Source: Cronobacter turicensis z3032
GTDB taxonomy: Bacteria > Pseudomonadota > Gammaproteobacteria > Enterobacterales > Enterobacteriaceae
Direction of reading: 5' to 3'
Length of the DNA: 64,000 nucleotides
Assembly (NCBI GenBank): GCA_000027065.2
Contig: FN543093.2
Coordinates: 3,724,074-3,788,073 of the forward strand
In this document: piece after piece, positions 24,381-33,356 of the stretch
Position numbering within the stretch: the stretch's first letter is position 1
Layout: every line of letters starts with the position of its first letter
Notes under the pieces: generated by a model
Seen by the model: only the letters and a program-made list of their open reading frames with translations
What the model was told of the DNA's origin: nothing
Database searches by the model: none
Position numbers and translations under genes: made by a program

Positions 24381-24404
24381 AGACATCCAGACGTTCAGAC
24401 AGGG
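24381..24404. promoter_or_regulatory. MetJ operator: three tandem met boxes
   Basis: Three consecutive 8-base units, AGACATCC, AGACGTTC and AGACAGGG, follow the AGACGTCT consensus with 5 to 6 matches each. They end 7 bases before the metC ATG and cover its ribosome binding site. MetJ with S-adenosylmethionine would block expression when methionine is plentiful. Confidence 0.8.
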
Positions 24405-24411
24405 GAAATCC

Positions 24412-25599
24412 ATGACCGACAAACACATTGAGACGGCGCTGATCCAGGCCGGACGCGCAAAACGTTACACGCAAGGCTCGGTGAACAGCGTGATTCAGCG
24501 TGCGTCATCGCTGGTGTTTGACAGCGTCGACGCGAAGAAGCAGGCCACAGCCGGGCGCGCGCAGGGCGAACTGTTTTACGGCAGGCGCGGCACGCTGACC
24601 CACTTTTCGCTTCAGGAGGCGATGTGCGAGCTGGAAGGCGGCGCAGGCTGCGCGCTGTTTCCCTGCGGCGCGGCGGCGGTCGCCAATACGATTCTGGCGT
24701 TTGTCGAACAAGGCGATCACGTGCTGGTGACCAACAGCGCGTATGAGCCGACCCAGGATTTCTGCACCAAAATTCTGACGAAATTCGGCGTCACGACCAC
24801 ATGGTTCGATCCGCTGGCGGGCGAGGGCATCGCGCAGCACCTTCAGCCCAACACCAAAGTGGTGTTTCTGGAATCGCCTGGTTCTGTCACGATGGAAGTG
24901 CATGACGTGCCCGCGATTGTCGCGGCGGTGCGTCGCGTCGCGCCGGACGCCATTATTATGATGGACAACACCTGGGCGGCGGGCATTCTCTTTAAGGCGC
25001 TCGATTTCGGCGTCGATATCTCGATACAGGCAGGCACCAAATATCTGGTGGGGCACTCCGATGCAATGATAGGCACCGCCGTAGCTAACGCCCGCTGCTG
25101 GGAGACGCTTCGCGAGAACGCTTATTTAATGGGCCAGATGGCGGACGCCGATACGGCGTATGTCACCAGCCGCGGCCTGCGCACGCTGGCGGTGCGCCTG
25201 CGCCAGCATCATGAAAGCGGTCTGCGCGTGGCGCAGTGGCTGGCGGCGCATCCGCAGGTGGCGCGCGTGAATCATCCGGCGCTGCCGGGCAGTAAAGGCC
25301 ATGAATTCTGGAAGCGCGATTTCAGCGGCGCCAGCGGCCTCTTCTCTTTTATTCTCGATAAACGACTGAGCGACGCGGAACTGGCGCGTTATCTCGATAA
25401 TTTCAGGCACTTCAGCATGGCCTATTCCTGGGGCGGCTATGAATCGCTGATCCTCGCCAACCAACCGGAGGAGCTCGCGGCGATCCGTCCGGCGGGCGGC
25501 GTCGACTTTAGCGGCACGCTGGTGCGCCTGCACATTGGGCTCGAAAACGTGGAAGATTTAATCGCCGATCTGGACGAAGCCTTCCGTCGCATCGCCTGA
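24412..25599 (+). CDS. metC: Cystathionine beta-lyase MetC
   Basis: The 395-residue PLP enzyme cleaves cystathionine to homocysteine, pyruvate and ammonia in methionine synthesis. The cofactor lysine is K210 in ISIQAGTKYLVGHSD. Other signatures are LEGGAGCALFPCGAAAVANT, where aromatic and glycine residues hold PLP, and MMDNTWAAGILFKAL with D185. The length equals the E. coli enzyme. The AGGGGAAA ribosome site overlaps the MetJ operator. Confidence 0.97.
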   Translation: MTDKHIETALIQAGRAKRYTQGSVNSVIQRASSLVFDSVDAKKQATAGRAQGELFYGRRGTLTHFSLQEAMCELEGGAGCALFPCGAAAVANTILAFVEQGDHVLVTNSAYEPTQDFCTKILTKFGVTTTWFDPLAGEGIAQHLQPNTKVVFLESPGSVTMEVHDVPAIVAAVRRVAPDAIIMMDNTWAAGILFKALDFGVDISIQAGTKYLVGHSDAMIGTAVANARCWETLRENAYLMGQMADADTAYVTSRGLRTLAVRLRQHHESGLRVAQWLAAHPQVARVNHPALPGSKGHEFWKRDFSGASGLFSFILDKRLSDAELARYLDNFRHFSMAYSWGGYESLILANQPEELAAIRPAGGVDFSGTLVRLHIGLENVEDLIADLDEAFRRIA

Positions 25600-25717
25600 A
25601 GTGAAAAAAAAACGACTTATCCCAGGAAAAGAGAGGGTTTGTTGAAGCTGTAGTGCAGATGCGGCGATACATTTAAGGGTACAATAGGGGCAATTCCGCT
25701 GTTCCACAGGATCTCCC

Positions 25718-26371
25718 ATGGCTGTTATCCAGGATATTATCGCTGCGCTCTGGCATCACGATTTTGCCGCGCTGGCGGACCCGCATGTCGTTGGCGTTGT
25801 CTGGTGCGTGATGTTTGCCACGCTGTTTTTAGAAAACGGTCTGCTGCCGGCGTCGTTTCTGCCGGGCGACAGCCTGTTGTTATTGGCGGGCGCGATGATA
25901 GCCCAGGGCGTCATGGATTTTGTACCGACGCTTGTGATCCTCACCTCTGCGGCGAGCCTCGGCTGCTGGCTGAGCTACGTACAAGGGAGATGGCTCGGCA
26001 ATACCCGCATCGTGCGCGGCTGGCTTGCGCAATTACCGGCGAAATATCATCACCGCGCCACCTGCATGTTCGATCGTCACGGCCTGCTGGCGCTGCTGAG
26101 CGGCCGTTTCCTGGCGTTTGTGCGCACGCTGCTGCCCACCATGGCGGGCATCTCCGGGCTTTCTAACCGCCGCTTCCAGATCTTCAACTGGCTGAGCGCC
26201 GTGATTTGGGTCGGCGTGGTCACCGGCTTTGGCTATGCGCTCAGCATGATCCCGCTCGTGAAACGCCATGAAGATCAGGTGATGACGTTCCTGATGATCC
26301 TGCCCATCGCGCTGCTGGTGATTGGCCTGCTCGGCGCGCTGCTGGTGGTATTAAAGAAAAAAGCGCACTAA
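25718..26371 (+). CDS. yghB: DedA-family membrane protein YghB
   Basis: The 217-residue protein has the DedA signatures FLENGLLPASFLPGDSLLLL and RFLAFVRTLLPTMAGISGLS, with acidic and basic residues in the membrane segments. DedA proteins act in lipid flipping and envelope homeostasis; YghB and YqjA are partly redundant in E. coli cell division and drug tolerance. CAGGATCTCCC precedes the ATG. It sits between metC and yqhC as in E. coli. Confidence 0.93.
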   Translation: MAVIQDIIAALWHHDFAALADPHVVGVVWCVMFATLFLENGLLPASFLPGDSLLLLAGAMIAQGVMDFVPTLVILTSAASLGCWLSYVQGRWLGNTRIVRGWLAQLPAKYHHRATCMFDRHGLLALLSGRFLAFVRTLLPTMAGISGLSNRRFQIFNWLSAVIWVGVVTGFGYALSMIPLVKRHEDQVMTFLMILPIALLVIGLLGALLVVLKKKAH

Positions 26372-26399
26372 GACTTTCCCGGCGGAGCGCAGGCTCCGC

Positions 26400-27293
26400 T
26401 CACGACAGCGCGCGCAGGCGCGCGGCATCCTCTCCCGGCGTCACCCCAAAATAGCGTTTAAATTCACGACTGAACTGCGACGCGCTCTCATACCCCACCT
26501 GCATCGCCGCCGCGCTGGCCTTCATGCCGTTATGCGCTATCAGCAGCCGTGCTTTCTGCAACCGCCAGGTTTTCAGGTATTGCAGCGGCGAGGTGCTGGT
26601 TACCGCTTTGAAATTATGGTGAAACGCCGACACGCTCATGTTGGCTTCCGCCGCCAGTTGCTCCACCGTCAGGCTTTCGGCGTAGCGCGTTTCAATGCGT
26701 TTTAGCGCGCGGCTTATCAGGCTGAAATGCGTCTGGCGGCTTACCAGCGCCATCAGCGCCCCGCCGCCCGGCCCTTTCAATACGTGATAGAGGATTTCGC
26801 GCACCAGTTGTTTACCCAGAATGCGCGCATCCAGCGGCGTTTCCAGCACCTCCAGCAACCGCTCGACGGCGCAGAGAATCTCATCGGTCAGCACGCCGGA
26901 ATTAATCCCGCAGGAACAGGGCGCGGGCCGAAAGTGGTCATCCTCGCCAATCTCCATCACCAGCGCCTGAAGCTGGAGCAGATCGATATTAATGCGGATG
27001 CCCGCGAGCGGCTCCTGAGGCGTGGCGAAGGTCTCGCACTCAAACGGCAGCGGCACTGTCAGCAGTAAATATTCACGCGGATCGTAACGGAAAACCTTAT
27101 CGTTGAGATAACCCGTTTTATAGCCGGAAAAGAGAAATATGATGCCAGGCTGATAAATCACCGGCGTGCGCGCGCCGGGCGTCGTACCGTACAGCAGGCG
27201 CACCTCCGGCGGCAAAAAACTCAGCGTTTTTTCTTTCTCTTTTAGTCGTTTAATCTCATCGGTGATATTCCGACACACTGCATCGCGGTTCAT
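26400..27293 (-). CDS. yqhC: AraC-family activator YqhC
   Basis: The 297-residue regulator activates the adjacent yqhD-dkgA in response to reactive aldehydes. An N-terminal cupin-like sensing domain (VIYQPGIIFLFSGYKTGYLN, RYDPREYLLLTVPLPFECET) contains a CSC pair (ACSCGI) that could sense electrophiles. The C-terminal double helix-turn-helix is clear (LTVEQLAAEANMSVSAFHHN, AAAMQVGYESASQFSREFKR). The ATG at 27293 with GGGAG upstream was preferred to a longer TTG-started frame. It diverges from yqhD. Confidence 0.9.
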   Translation of the reverse strand: MNRDAVCRNITDEIKRLKEKEKTLSFLPPEVRLLYGTTPGARTPVIYQPGIIFLFSGYKTGYLNDKVFRYDPREYLLLTVPLPFECETFATPQEPLAGIRINIDLLQLQALVMEIGEDDHFRPAPCSCGINSGVLTDEILCAVERLLEVLETPLDARILGKQLVREILYHVLKGPGGGALMALVSRQTHFSLISRALKRIETRYAESLTVEQLAAEANMSVSAFHHNFKAVTSTSPLQYLKTWRLQKARLLIAHNGMKASAAAMQVGYESASQFSREFKRYFGVTPGEDAARLRALS

Positions 27294-27482
27294 GAACAGC
27301 GGCTCCCGTTCGCCCTTTAATCCGGCGTTCAGTGTGCGCAAAAAAAATGGTTTTCTCCAGAGTCAAAGAGAAATGGGCAAGAGAAAGGCAGGAATGAGCA
27401 TTGAGGCTGCGCGCTCCCGCGCCGAGAATAGTCTTCAACCTTCCACGCCGTTGCGTGACGTTTCTTCCCTGAGGAGTATTCG

Positions 27483-28646
27483 ATGAACAACTTTAACCTC
27501 CATAACCCGACCCATATCGCCTTTGGCAAAGGCGCCATCAGCGAGCTGCGCGCGCTCATTCCGGCCGACAGCCGCGTACTGGTGACTTACGGCGGCGGCA
27601 GCGTCAAAAAAACCGGCGTGCTGGATCAAGTGCATAGCGCGCTGAACGGCCTCGACGTGCTGGAGTTTGGCGGCATTGAGCCTAACCCGTCTTACGAGAC
27701 GCTAATGAACGCCGTTGACCTGGTGCGTAAAGAAAAAGTGACGTTTTTACTGGCCGTCGGCGGCGGTTCGGTGCTCGACGGCACCAAATTTATCGCGGCC
27801 GCCGCGCACTATCCGTCATCGCGCGATCCGTGGCATATCCTCGAAACCCGCGGCAGTGAAATCGCCAGCGCCATCCCGATGGGTTCCGTCCTGACGCTGC
27901 CTGCGACCGGCTCGGAATCAAACAAAGGCGCGGTCGTTTCGCGTCGCGCCACCGGCGACAAACAGGCATTCCACTCTCCGTATGTTCAGCCGCGTTTCGC
28001 CATTCTCGACCCGGTTTACACCTACACCCTGCCGCCGCGTCAGGTGGCGAACGGCGTGGTGGACGCCTTTGTTCACACCGTGGAGCAGTACGTCACGTAT
28101 CCGGTAAACGCCAAAATCCAGGACCGCTTCGCGGAAGGCATCCTGTTGACGCTTATCGAAGAGGGCCCGAAGGCGCTGAACGAGCCGGAAAACTACGACG
28201 TGCGCGCCAACCTGATGTGGGCCGCCACCCAGGCGCTGAACGGCCTTATCGGCGCAGGCGTGCCGCAGGACTGGGCGACGCATATGCTCGGCCATGAACT
28301 GACCGCGATGCACGGCCTGGATCACGCCCAGACGCTGGCGGTCGTGCTGCCGGCGCTCTGGAACGAGAAGCGCAATGAGAAGCGCGCCAAACTGCTGCAA
28401 TACGCAGAGCGCGTCTGGAATATTACTGAGGGCAGCGACGATGAACGCATCGATGCCGCGATTGCCGCCACTCGCCGCTTCTTCGAAACCATGGGCGCCC
28501 CGACCCGCCTGAGCGATTACGGTCTGGATGGCAGCTCCATCCCGGCGCTGCTGGCGAAGCTTGAAGAGCACGGCCTCACCGCGCTTGGCGAGCACCAGGA
28601 TATTACGCTCGACGTGAGCCGCCGCATTTACGAGGCCGCCCGCTAA
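27483..28646 (+). CDS. yqhD: NADPH-dependent aldehyde reductase YqhD
   Basis: This 387-residue iron-type alcohol dehydrogenase reduces short and toxic aldehydes such as butanal, glyoxal and acrolein with NADPH. The cofactor loop is VTYGGGSVKKTG (34-45). All four zinc ligands of the E. coli enzyme are at the same positions: D194, H198, H267 and H281. The length also equals the E. coli protein. It is the first gene of yqhD-dkgA and is presumably induced through YqhC from the 189-base divergent region. Confidence 0.97.
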   Translation: MNNFNLHNPTHIAFGKGAISELRALIPADSRVLVTYGGGSVKKTGVLDQVHSALNGLDVLEFGGIEPNPSYETLMNAVDLVRKEKVTFLLAVGGGSVLDGTKFIAAAAHYPSSRDPWHILETRGSEIASAIPMGSVLTLPATGSESNKGAVVSRRATGDKQAFHSPYVQPRFAILDPVYTYTLPPRQVANGVVDAFVHTVEQYVTYPVNAKIQDRFAEGILLTLIEEGPKALNEPENYDVRANLMWAATQALNGLIGAGVPQDWATHMLGHELTAMHGLDHAQTLAVVLPALWNEKRNEKRAKLLQYAERVWNITEGSDDERIDAAIAATRRFFETMGAPTRLSDYGLDGSSIPALLAKLEEHGLTALGEHQDITLDVSRRIYEAAR

Positions 28647-28751
28647 GCTTTTTGCCTGCGAACTTTCGTTTTTGGCTATTTCGACCAGACTTAACTCACT
28701 GACTTGCGCCGGGGCAGTTTGCCCCGGTGTGTTAGCTCAAAAGGAGGAAAT

Positions 28752-29579
28752 ATGGCAAATCCAGGCGTAATTAAGCTGCATGACGGCAACCTGATGCCCC
28801 AGCTCGGCCTCGGCGTATGGCAGGCGACCAACGATGATGTCGTCACCGCTATCCATAAAGCGCTGGAAGTGGGCTACCGCTCCATCGATACCGCAGCGGC
28901 CTATAAGAATGAACAAGGCGTGGGCGACGCGCTGAAAAGCGCGGGCATTGCGCGCGATGCGTTATTCATTACCACCAAACTCTGGAACGACGACCAGAAG
29001 CGTCCGCGCGAAGCGCTGGAAGAGAGCCTCGAAAAGCTGCAACTCGACTATGTGGATCTCTATCTGATGCACTGGCCGGTACCGGCTATCGACCGCTATG
29101 TCGATGCCTGGAAAGGCATGATTGAGCTTCAGCAGGAAGGGCTTATCAAGAGCATCGGCGTCTGTAACTTTAACGTTGAGCACCTGCAACGGATCATCGA
29201 TGAAACGGGCGTGACGCCGGTTATCAACCAGATTGAGCTGCACCCGCTGCTGCAACAGCGCCAGTTGCACGCCTGGAACGCCACGCACAAGATCCAGACG
29301 GAATCCTGGAGCCCGCTGGCGCAGGGCGGCGAAGGCGTGTTTGACCAGAAAATCATTCGCGAACTGGCGGATAAATATGGCAAGACCCCGGCGCAGATTG
29401 TGATTCGCTGGCATCTCGACTGCGGTCTGGTCGTTATCCCGAAATCCGTCACCCCGGCGCGTATCGCCGAAAACTTTAACGTCTGGGATTTCCGCCTGGA
29501 TAAAGACGAGCTGAGCGAAATCGCAAAACTCGACCAGGGCAAACGCCTCGGCCCGGATCCGGAACAGTTCGGCGGTTAA
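28752..29579 (+). CDS. dkgA: Aldo-keto reductase DkgA (2,5-diketo-D-gluconate reductase A)
   Basis: The 275-residue NADPH enzyme reduces diketogluconate, methylglyoxal and related carbonyls. The catalytic tetrad can be placed at D46, Y51 (IDTAAAYKNEQ), K76 (ITTKLWND) and H107 (LYLMHWPVP). The C-terminal cofactor segment is VVIPKSVTPARIAENF. A very strong AAGGAGGAAAT site selects the ATG at 28752 over an upstream in-frame extension. It follows yqhD by 105 bases and is likely cotranscribed for aldehyde detoxification. Confidence 0.96.
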   Translation: MANPGVIKLHDGNLMPQLGLGVWQATNDDVVTAIHKALEVGYRSIDTAAAYKNEQGVGDALKSAGIARDALFITTKLWNDDQKRPREALEESLEKLQLDYVDLYLMHWPVPAIDRYVDAWKGMIELQQEGLIKSIGVCNFNVEHLQRIIDETGVTPVINQIELHPLLQQRQLHAWNATHKIQTESWSPLAQGGEGVFDQKIIRELADKYGKTPAQIVIRWHLDCGLVVIPKSVTPARIAENFNVWDFRLDKDELSEIAKLDQGKRLGPDPEQFGG

Positions 29580-29655
29580 TCGCGACGGTTGGCGGCAAAC
29601 AGAAAAAACAGCATACTACGCAAGCCTGTTTACGGACGTTTGAGGACCTGTTCCG

Positions 29656-30165
29656 ATGAAGCACCGCTTAGCGTTAGTTATGCTGTTTTTTTCCGCCAGC
29701 ACGCTGGCGCAGGGGGACGCACAGACCCCTACGCAATTTCTGAAATCGCTCTACCAGAGTTACGCCAAAGGCAACGAACCGGTGGATTTTGCCAGCACCG
29801 GCGAGCAGCAGATCCTCTCCGAGCGCCTGCTGAAACTGGTAGAAGAAGATACTCGTCTCTCCGGCGGTGAAGTCGGCTTTCTCGATTACGATCCCATCTG
29901 CTATTGCCAGGACTGGGACGATCTGGCCGTTGATAAGATTAACGTGACCAACAGCGACGCCACGCATGCCAAAGCCACGATCACCTTCCGTCCGTTCCGC
30001 AGTTCGCCGGATGCCACCACGCAGAGCTTCGCGCTGATTAACGAGAAGGGCCGCTGGCGCATCGACGACATCATGAACGGCAACGGCAGCCTCTATAAGT
30101 CGTTGCAGGAGAGCGGCCAGCAGCTGCGCGCCGATAGCACGAACAACGATACCGTCTCTCCCTGA
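29656..30165 (+). CDS. yqhG: DUF3828 periplasmic protein YqhG
   Basis: The 169-residue precursor has a signal peptide (1-18, MKHRLALVMLFFSASTLA). The mature domain contains ICYCQDWDDLAVDKINV with a CxC pair, and a C-terminal strand region typical of DUF3828 (FALINEKGRWRIDDIMNGNG). The function is unknown; it has been linked with envelope traits in E. coli. The position after dkgA matches E. coli. A strong terminator follows, and beyond it the E. coli gene order ends. Confidence 0.85.
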   Translation: MKHRLALVMLFFSASTLAQGDAQTPTQFLKSLYQSYAKGNEPVDFASTGEQQILSERLLKLVEEDTRLSGGEVGFLDYDPICYCQDWDDLAVDKINVTNSDATHAKATITFRPFRSSPDATTQSFALINEKGRWRIDDIMNGNGSLYKSLQESGQQLRADSTNNDTVSP

Positions 30166-30180
30166 ATCCGTTGCAATAAA

Positions 30181-30209
30181 AAACGGCTTGCCACTGGCAA
30201 GCCGTTTTT
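30181..30209. terminator. Bidirectional terminator after yqhG
   Basis: A perfect 12-bp stem, AAACGGCTTGCC with GGCAAGCCGTTT, has a 3-base loop and A/T tracts on both flanks. It serves yqhG and the convergent monooxygenase gene. Confidence 0.92.
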
Positions 30210-30222
30210 GTCTGCGTCCGCG

Positions 30223-30525
30223 TTACTTCGCCGGGCCGCCCGCCAGTTTATCCAGCATCATCACGCTGGACGTTTCGATGTATTTTGGCAGCTCGGAGAA
30301 GAGATGAATGATGTGCGCCGATTGCAGATGTTTTTGCAGCAGTTCGCGGCTCTCCCACTCTTCCGTCCAGACAAAACGGCGCGGGTTTTCCGTGTCGCGG
30401 TTGAGCTGATACACGATACAGCCCTCTTCGGCGTGCGTTTTTTCGATGACGCCGCGAAACAACTGCTCAAGCGTCTCTTCCTTGCCAGGTTTACTGACGA
30501 AAATGGCCACTACCGGAACGGTCAT
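30223..30525 (-). CDS. Antibiotic biosynthesis monooxygenase (ABM) domain protein, YgiN-like
   Basis: The 100-residue protein has the single ABM fold: MTVPVVAIFVSKPGKEETLE, EGCIVYQLNRDTENPRRFVW and EEWESRELLQKHLQSAHI. Such small dimers act on quinones or serve as cofactor-free oxygenases. The substrate cannot be told. It lies 58 bases after the glutaredoxin gene in the same direction, so the two may share a message concerned with redox balance. Confidence 0.85.
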   Translation of the reverse strand: MTVPVVAIFVSKPGKEETLEQLFRGVIEKTHAEEGCIVYQLNRDTENPRRFVWTEEWESRELLQKHLQSAHIIHLFSELPKYIETSSVMMLDKLAGGPAK

Positions 30526-30583
30526 GTTGTACTCCTGCGATCATATTTACTAAGAGAAGCGGCGCGGCTTCTGCCCGTCGCGT

Positions 30584-31219
30584 TTATTTCGCCTGTGCGC
30601 TTAACAGCGCCACCTGAGTCTGCGTCGATACGCGCTCGATATACGCGCTCACCTGCGGGCCGAACGCGGCGCCTTTTACGATAGTGAGCGAGCGCAGCAG
30701 CGGGAAGAGGATGAAATCGGTGGTATCAATGGCGCGCCGTCCGGCCACCAGCGGCTCAAGCGCATTTAGCTGCGCGTTGACCTGCGCCAGCAAGGCAGGC
30801 GTCTGCGCGCGCAGCGCGGCTAAATCGCCAAACGCGCGCTCTTCACGCGCGGTATAGGCGCGACGGGCCTCAGTGGTCGCCAGCTCGGCGAAATCGCCCT
30901 CGGTAAAGCGTGGGATCGCCAGATTAAACAGCGGGGTCGAAACCGACTCGCACCACTGTTTAATCGCCTCATCAACCGGCGCGTCGGTCACGCGCGGCGG
31001 CGCAAGCCCATCCACGTAACGCACAATATCCATGCTCTCTGGCATATACGTCCCGTCGTCCTTTTCGAGGATTGGCACCACCTTGCGCCCGACCATGCGG
31101 GTCGGGGTCTCGGCGTCGCCTTCCATAATGACCGAGATCTCAACCGGCAGCTTTTTCAGGCCGACAATCATCAGGGCGCGAACGCAGAACGGGCAGTGCT
31201 CGTAGATATGCAGCTTCAT
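30584..31219 (-). CDS. grxB: Glutaredoxin 2 (GrxB family)
   Basis: The 211-residue protein has an N-terminal thioredoxin-fold domain with the CPFC active site (C9 and C12; MKLHIYEHCPFC), then ETPTRMVGRKVVPIL and DGTYMPESMDIVRYVDGL, all matching E. coli GrxB. The C-terminal half is the helical GST-like domain (DFILFPLLRSLTIVKG). It reduces glutathione-mixed disulphides. The ATG at 31219 with GGAGAG is preferred to a longer frame. The context differs from the usual E. coli grxB place, so this could be a paralogue of the core gene. It diverges from a TetR gene. Confidence 0.88.
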   Translation of the reverse strand: MKLHIYEHCPFCVRALMIVGLKKLPVEISVIMEGDAETPTRMVGRKVVPILEKDDGTYMPESMDIVRYVDGLAPPRVTDAPVDEAIKQWCESVSTPLFNLAIPRFTEGDFAELATTEARRAYTAREERAFGDLAALRAQTPALLAQVNAQLNALEPLVAGRRAIDTTDFILFPLLRSLTIVKGAAFGPQVSAYIERVSTQTQVALLSAQAK

Positions 31220-31407
31220 GCAACTCTCCATGGGGGGCGCGGCGACCGTCACTTATCGCTCGCAAAAAAGACTACTGATGAGTAACCTTACTCGATAGTA
31301 ACATAACGGGTTTGCGTGACAAGCGCGACGAAAATGCCCGACGCGATACCGTTGCCGCCTGGCTTGCAGTAAGCTAGCGCCGTTTACGCGACCCAAGGAG
31401 AGAGGAT

Positions 31408-32025
31408 TTGCAGACTGACGCTGACCACCCGGAAAGCCAGAAACCGAAACGGGGCGCCGCCACCCGCCGTCGGCTGTTGAAACACGCCTGCGCCGAATTC
31501 GCGCGGCTTGGCTATCACAGTACCAAAGTCAGCAATATCGTGAAGGCGAGCGGCCTGAGCCAGCCCACCTTTTATCTCTATTTCGCAAGCAAAGAAGCCG
31601 CCTATGAAGAACTGGTCAGCGAATTTCGCCTGCGCCTGGAGCGGCTGACCGAAACGCTGCTGATCCGCGATCGCGTCGAGGGCGAAGCGCTGGTGAAAAG
31701 CGTGCAGCAGAGCTTTCTCAAGCTGCTCCATTTCCTGGCCGAAGACAAAGCGCTGACCGAAATCGGCTTCTTTCAGCCGCCCGGCTGCACCCAGACCAAA
31801 GCCACGCTGGTTAACGCCATCGCCAGTAATATCGCCAAAGAGCAGACCCTCGGCCTGTTTCGCAATGACATCGACGCGCTGCATATGGCCCGCTGCTGTG
31901 TGGGCATGATAGACCAGATGGCGCGCGTTCCGGCGCATGAATCCGACCCGCAGGCGCTGGCGCTGGGCTGCGCGCAGCTCTTATGTGAAGGGATCTGGGT
32001 GCGCAGCCAGCATCACGACGCCTGA
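31408..32025 (+). CDS. TetR-family transcriptional regulator, TTG start
   Basis: The 205-residue regulator has the TetR DNA-binding domain early on (RRLLKHACAEFARLGYHSTK, then IVKASGLSQPTFYLYFASKE). The rest is a helical ligand domain (LTEIGFFQPPGCTQTKATLV). A strong AAGGAG lies 11 bases before a TTG at 31408, and no suitable ATG exists before the helix-turn-helix, so TTG is the likely start. It diverges from grxB with 188 bases between, and may control grxB and the monooxygenase gene; no operator was identified. Confidence 0.82.
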   Translation: MQTDADHPESQKPKRGAATRRRLLKHACAEFARLGYHSTKVSNIVKASGLSQPTFYLYFASKEAAYEELVSEFRLRLERLTETLLIRDRVEGEALVKSVQQSFLKLLHFLAEDKALTEIGFFQPPGCTQTKATLVNAIASNIAKEQTLGLFRNDIDALHMARCCVGMIDQMARVPAHESDPQALALGCAQLLCEGIWVRSQHHDA

Positions 32026-32273
32026 GCCTTTCCCGCCTTCTGCGCCCGGATGACCCGCGTCGGCGCACAATTGCGCAGTACAATGATTGATAAGCCAAAA
32101 GTCATCGGCGAAGATACGCGCTACCGCTTCGCTTCGCGATGCCAGCCACGGTTTTTAACCGTTTGCGTGCGCCGAAGCTTTCCTGAACCAGATTATGCCC
32201 ATTGCGCCAGAAACCAGCGGCATTACCTTATCGCAATAGCGCTTTTCAAGACCGGCAGCCAGAGGAATGGACG

Positions 32274-33221
32274 ATGCAACACCGTCTCACCATTAAAGAC
32301 ATCGCGCGTTTAAGTGGCGTGGGGAAATCCACCGTGTCGCGTGTGCTCAATAACGAGAGCGGCGTCAGCGAACGCACCCGCGAAAAGGTCGAGGCGGTGA
32401 TGCGCCAGCATGGCTTTTCCCCTTCCCGCTCGGCGCGCGCGATGCGTGGGCAGAGCGATAAAGTGGTGGCGATTATCGTCACCCGTCTGGATTCGCTGTC
32501 GGAAAACCTGGCGGTGCAGACCATACTGCCCGCGCTGTATGAACAGGGTTACGATCCCATCATGCTGGAAAGCCGCTTCTCTCCGGCGCTGGTGCAGGAG
32601 CATTTAGGCGTGCTGAGCCGCCGCCATATCGACGGCGTGATTTTATTCGGCTTTAGCGGCATCAGCGAGGTGCTGACGACCGCCTGGCAGGAATCGCTGG
32701 TGCTGCTGGCGCGCGACGCGCCGGGCTTTGCGTCGGTCTGCTACGAAGATGACGGCGCGATACGGCTGTTGATGCAGCGCCTGTACGACCACGGTCACCG
32801 CCATATCAGCTTCCTCGGCGTGCCGCACAGCGATATTACGACCGGCAAGCGGCGCCACGAGTCGTATCTTAATTTCTGTCACGCGCACGGGCTGACGCCC
32901 TGCGATACGCTGCCGGGGCTGGCGATGAAGCAGGGTTATGAACACGCCGCCGATGTGCTGAATGAAGAGACCACCGCGCTGGTCTGCGCCACCGATACGC
33001 TGGCCATCGGCGCCAGTAAATATCTCCAGCAGCGCGGCGGCGCGCCGGTACAGCTTGCGAGCGTCGGCAATACGCCGCTGCTGAAATTCCTGCACCCTGA
33101 AGCGATCGCGGTCGATCCCGGTTATGGCGAAGCCGGGCGCGCGGCGGCGAAACAGCTTATCGATCAGATAACCGGCCGCGCCGCTCCGCGCCAGATAGTG
33201 ATCCCCGCCCGTCTCGACTAA
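32274..33221 (+). CDS. treR: Trehalose operon repressor TreR
   Basis: The 315-residue LacI-family protein has the helix-turn-helix IKDIARLSGVGKSTVSRVLN and an effector domain that binds trehalose-6-phosphate. Its length matches E. coli TreR. AGAGGA precedes the ATG at 32274, which was chosen over a longer frame. It lies just upstream of treB, whose promoter region holds a perfect palindromic operator. The 248-base gap before it shows no other gene. Confidence 0.95.
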   Translation: MQHRLTIKDIARLSGVGKSTVSRVLNNESGVSERTREKVEAVMRQHGFSPSRSARAMRGQSDKVVAIIVTRLDSLSENLAVQTILPALYEQGYDPIMLESRFSPALVQEHLGVLSRRHIDGVILFGFSGISEVLTTAWQESLVLLARDAPGFASVCYEDDGAIRLLMQRLYDHGHRHISFLGVPHSDITTGKRRHESYLNFCHAHGLTPCDTLPGLAMKQGYEHAADVLNEETTALVCATDTLAIGASKYLQQRGGAPVQLASVGNTPLLKFLHPEAIAVDPGYGEAGRAAAKQLIDQITGRAAPRQIVIPARLD

Positions 33222-33243
33222 GCTCCTCTTTTGGCATGTTTAT

Positions 33244-33259
33244 TGTGATCGCGCTCTGT
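33244..33259 (+). promoter_or_regulatory. Candidate CRP site of treBC
   Basis: TGTGA, six bases and TCTGT give a perfect left half and a partial right half. It is just upstream of the TreR operator. Catabolite control of treBC is known in E. coli. Confidence 0.45.
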
Positions 33260-33262
33260 TTT

Positions 33263-33276
33263 CGGGAACGTTCCCG
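33263..33276. promoter_or_regulatory. TreR operator
   Basis: CGGGAACGTTCCCG is a perfect 14-bp palindrome centred on CG, as expected for a LacI-family operator. It lies 81 bases before the treB start codon, in the treR-treB gap. Confidence 0.8.
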
Positions 33277-33356
33277 TTCACGCCATACCGGTTAAAAGTT
33301 ACTCTGCGCCACAGGCCATCCGCGCCTCGTACCTACCTCTGTGACAGGGCTTCAAC

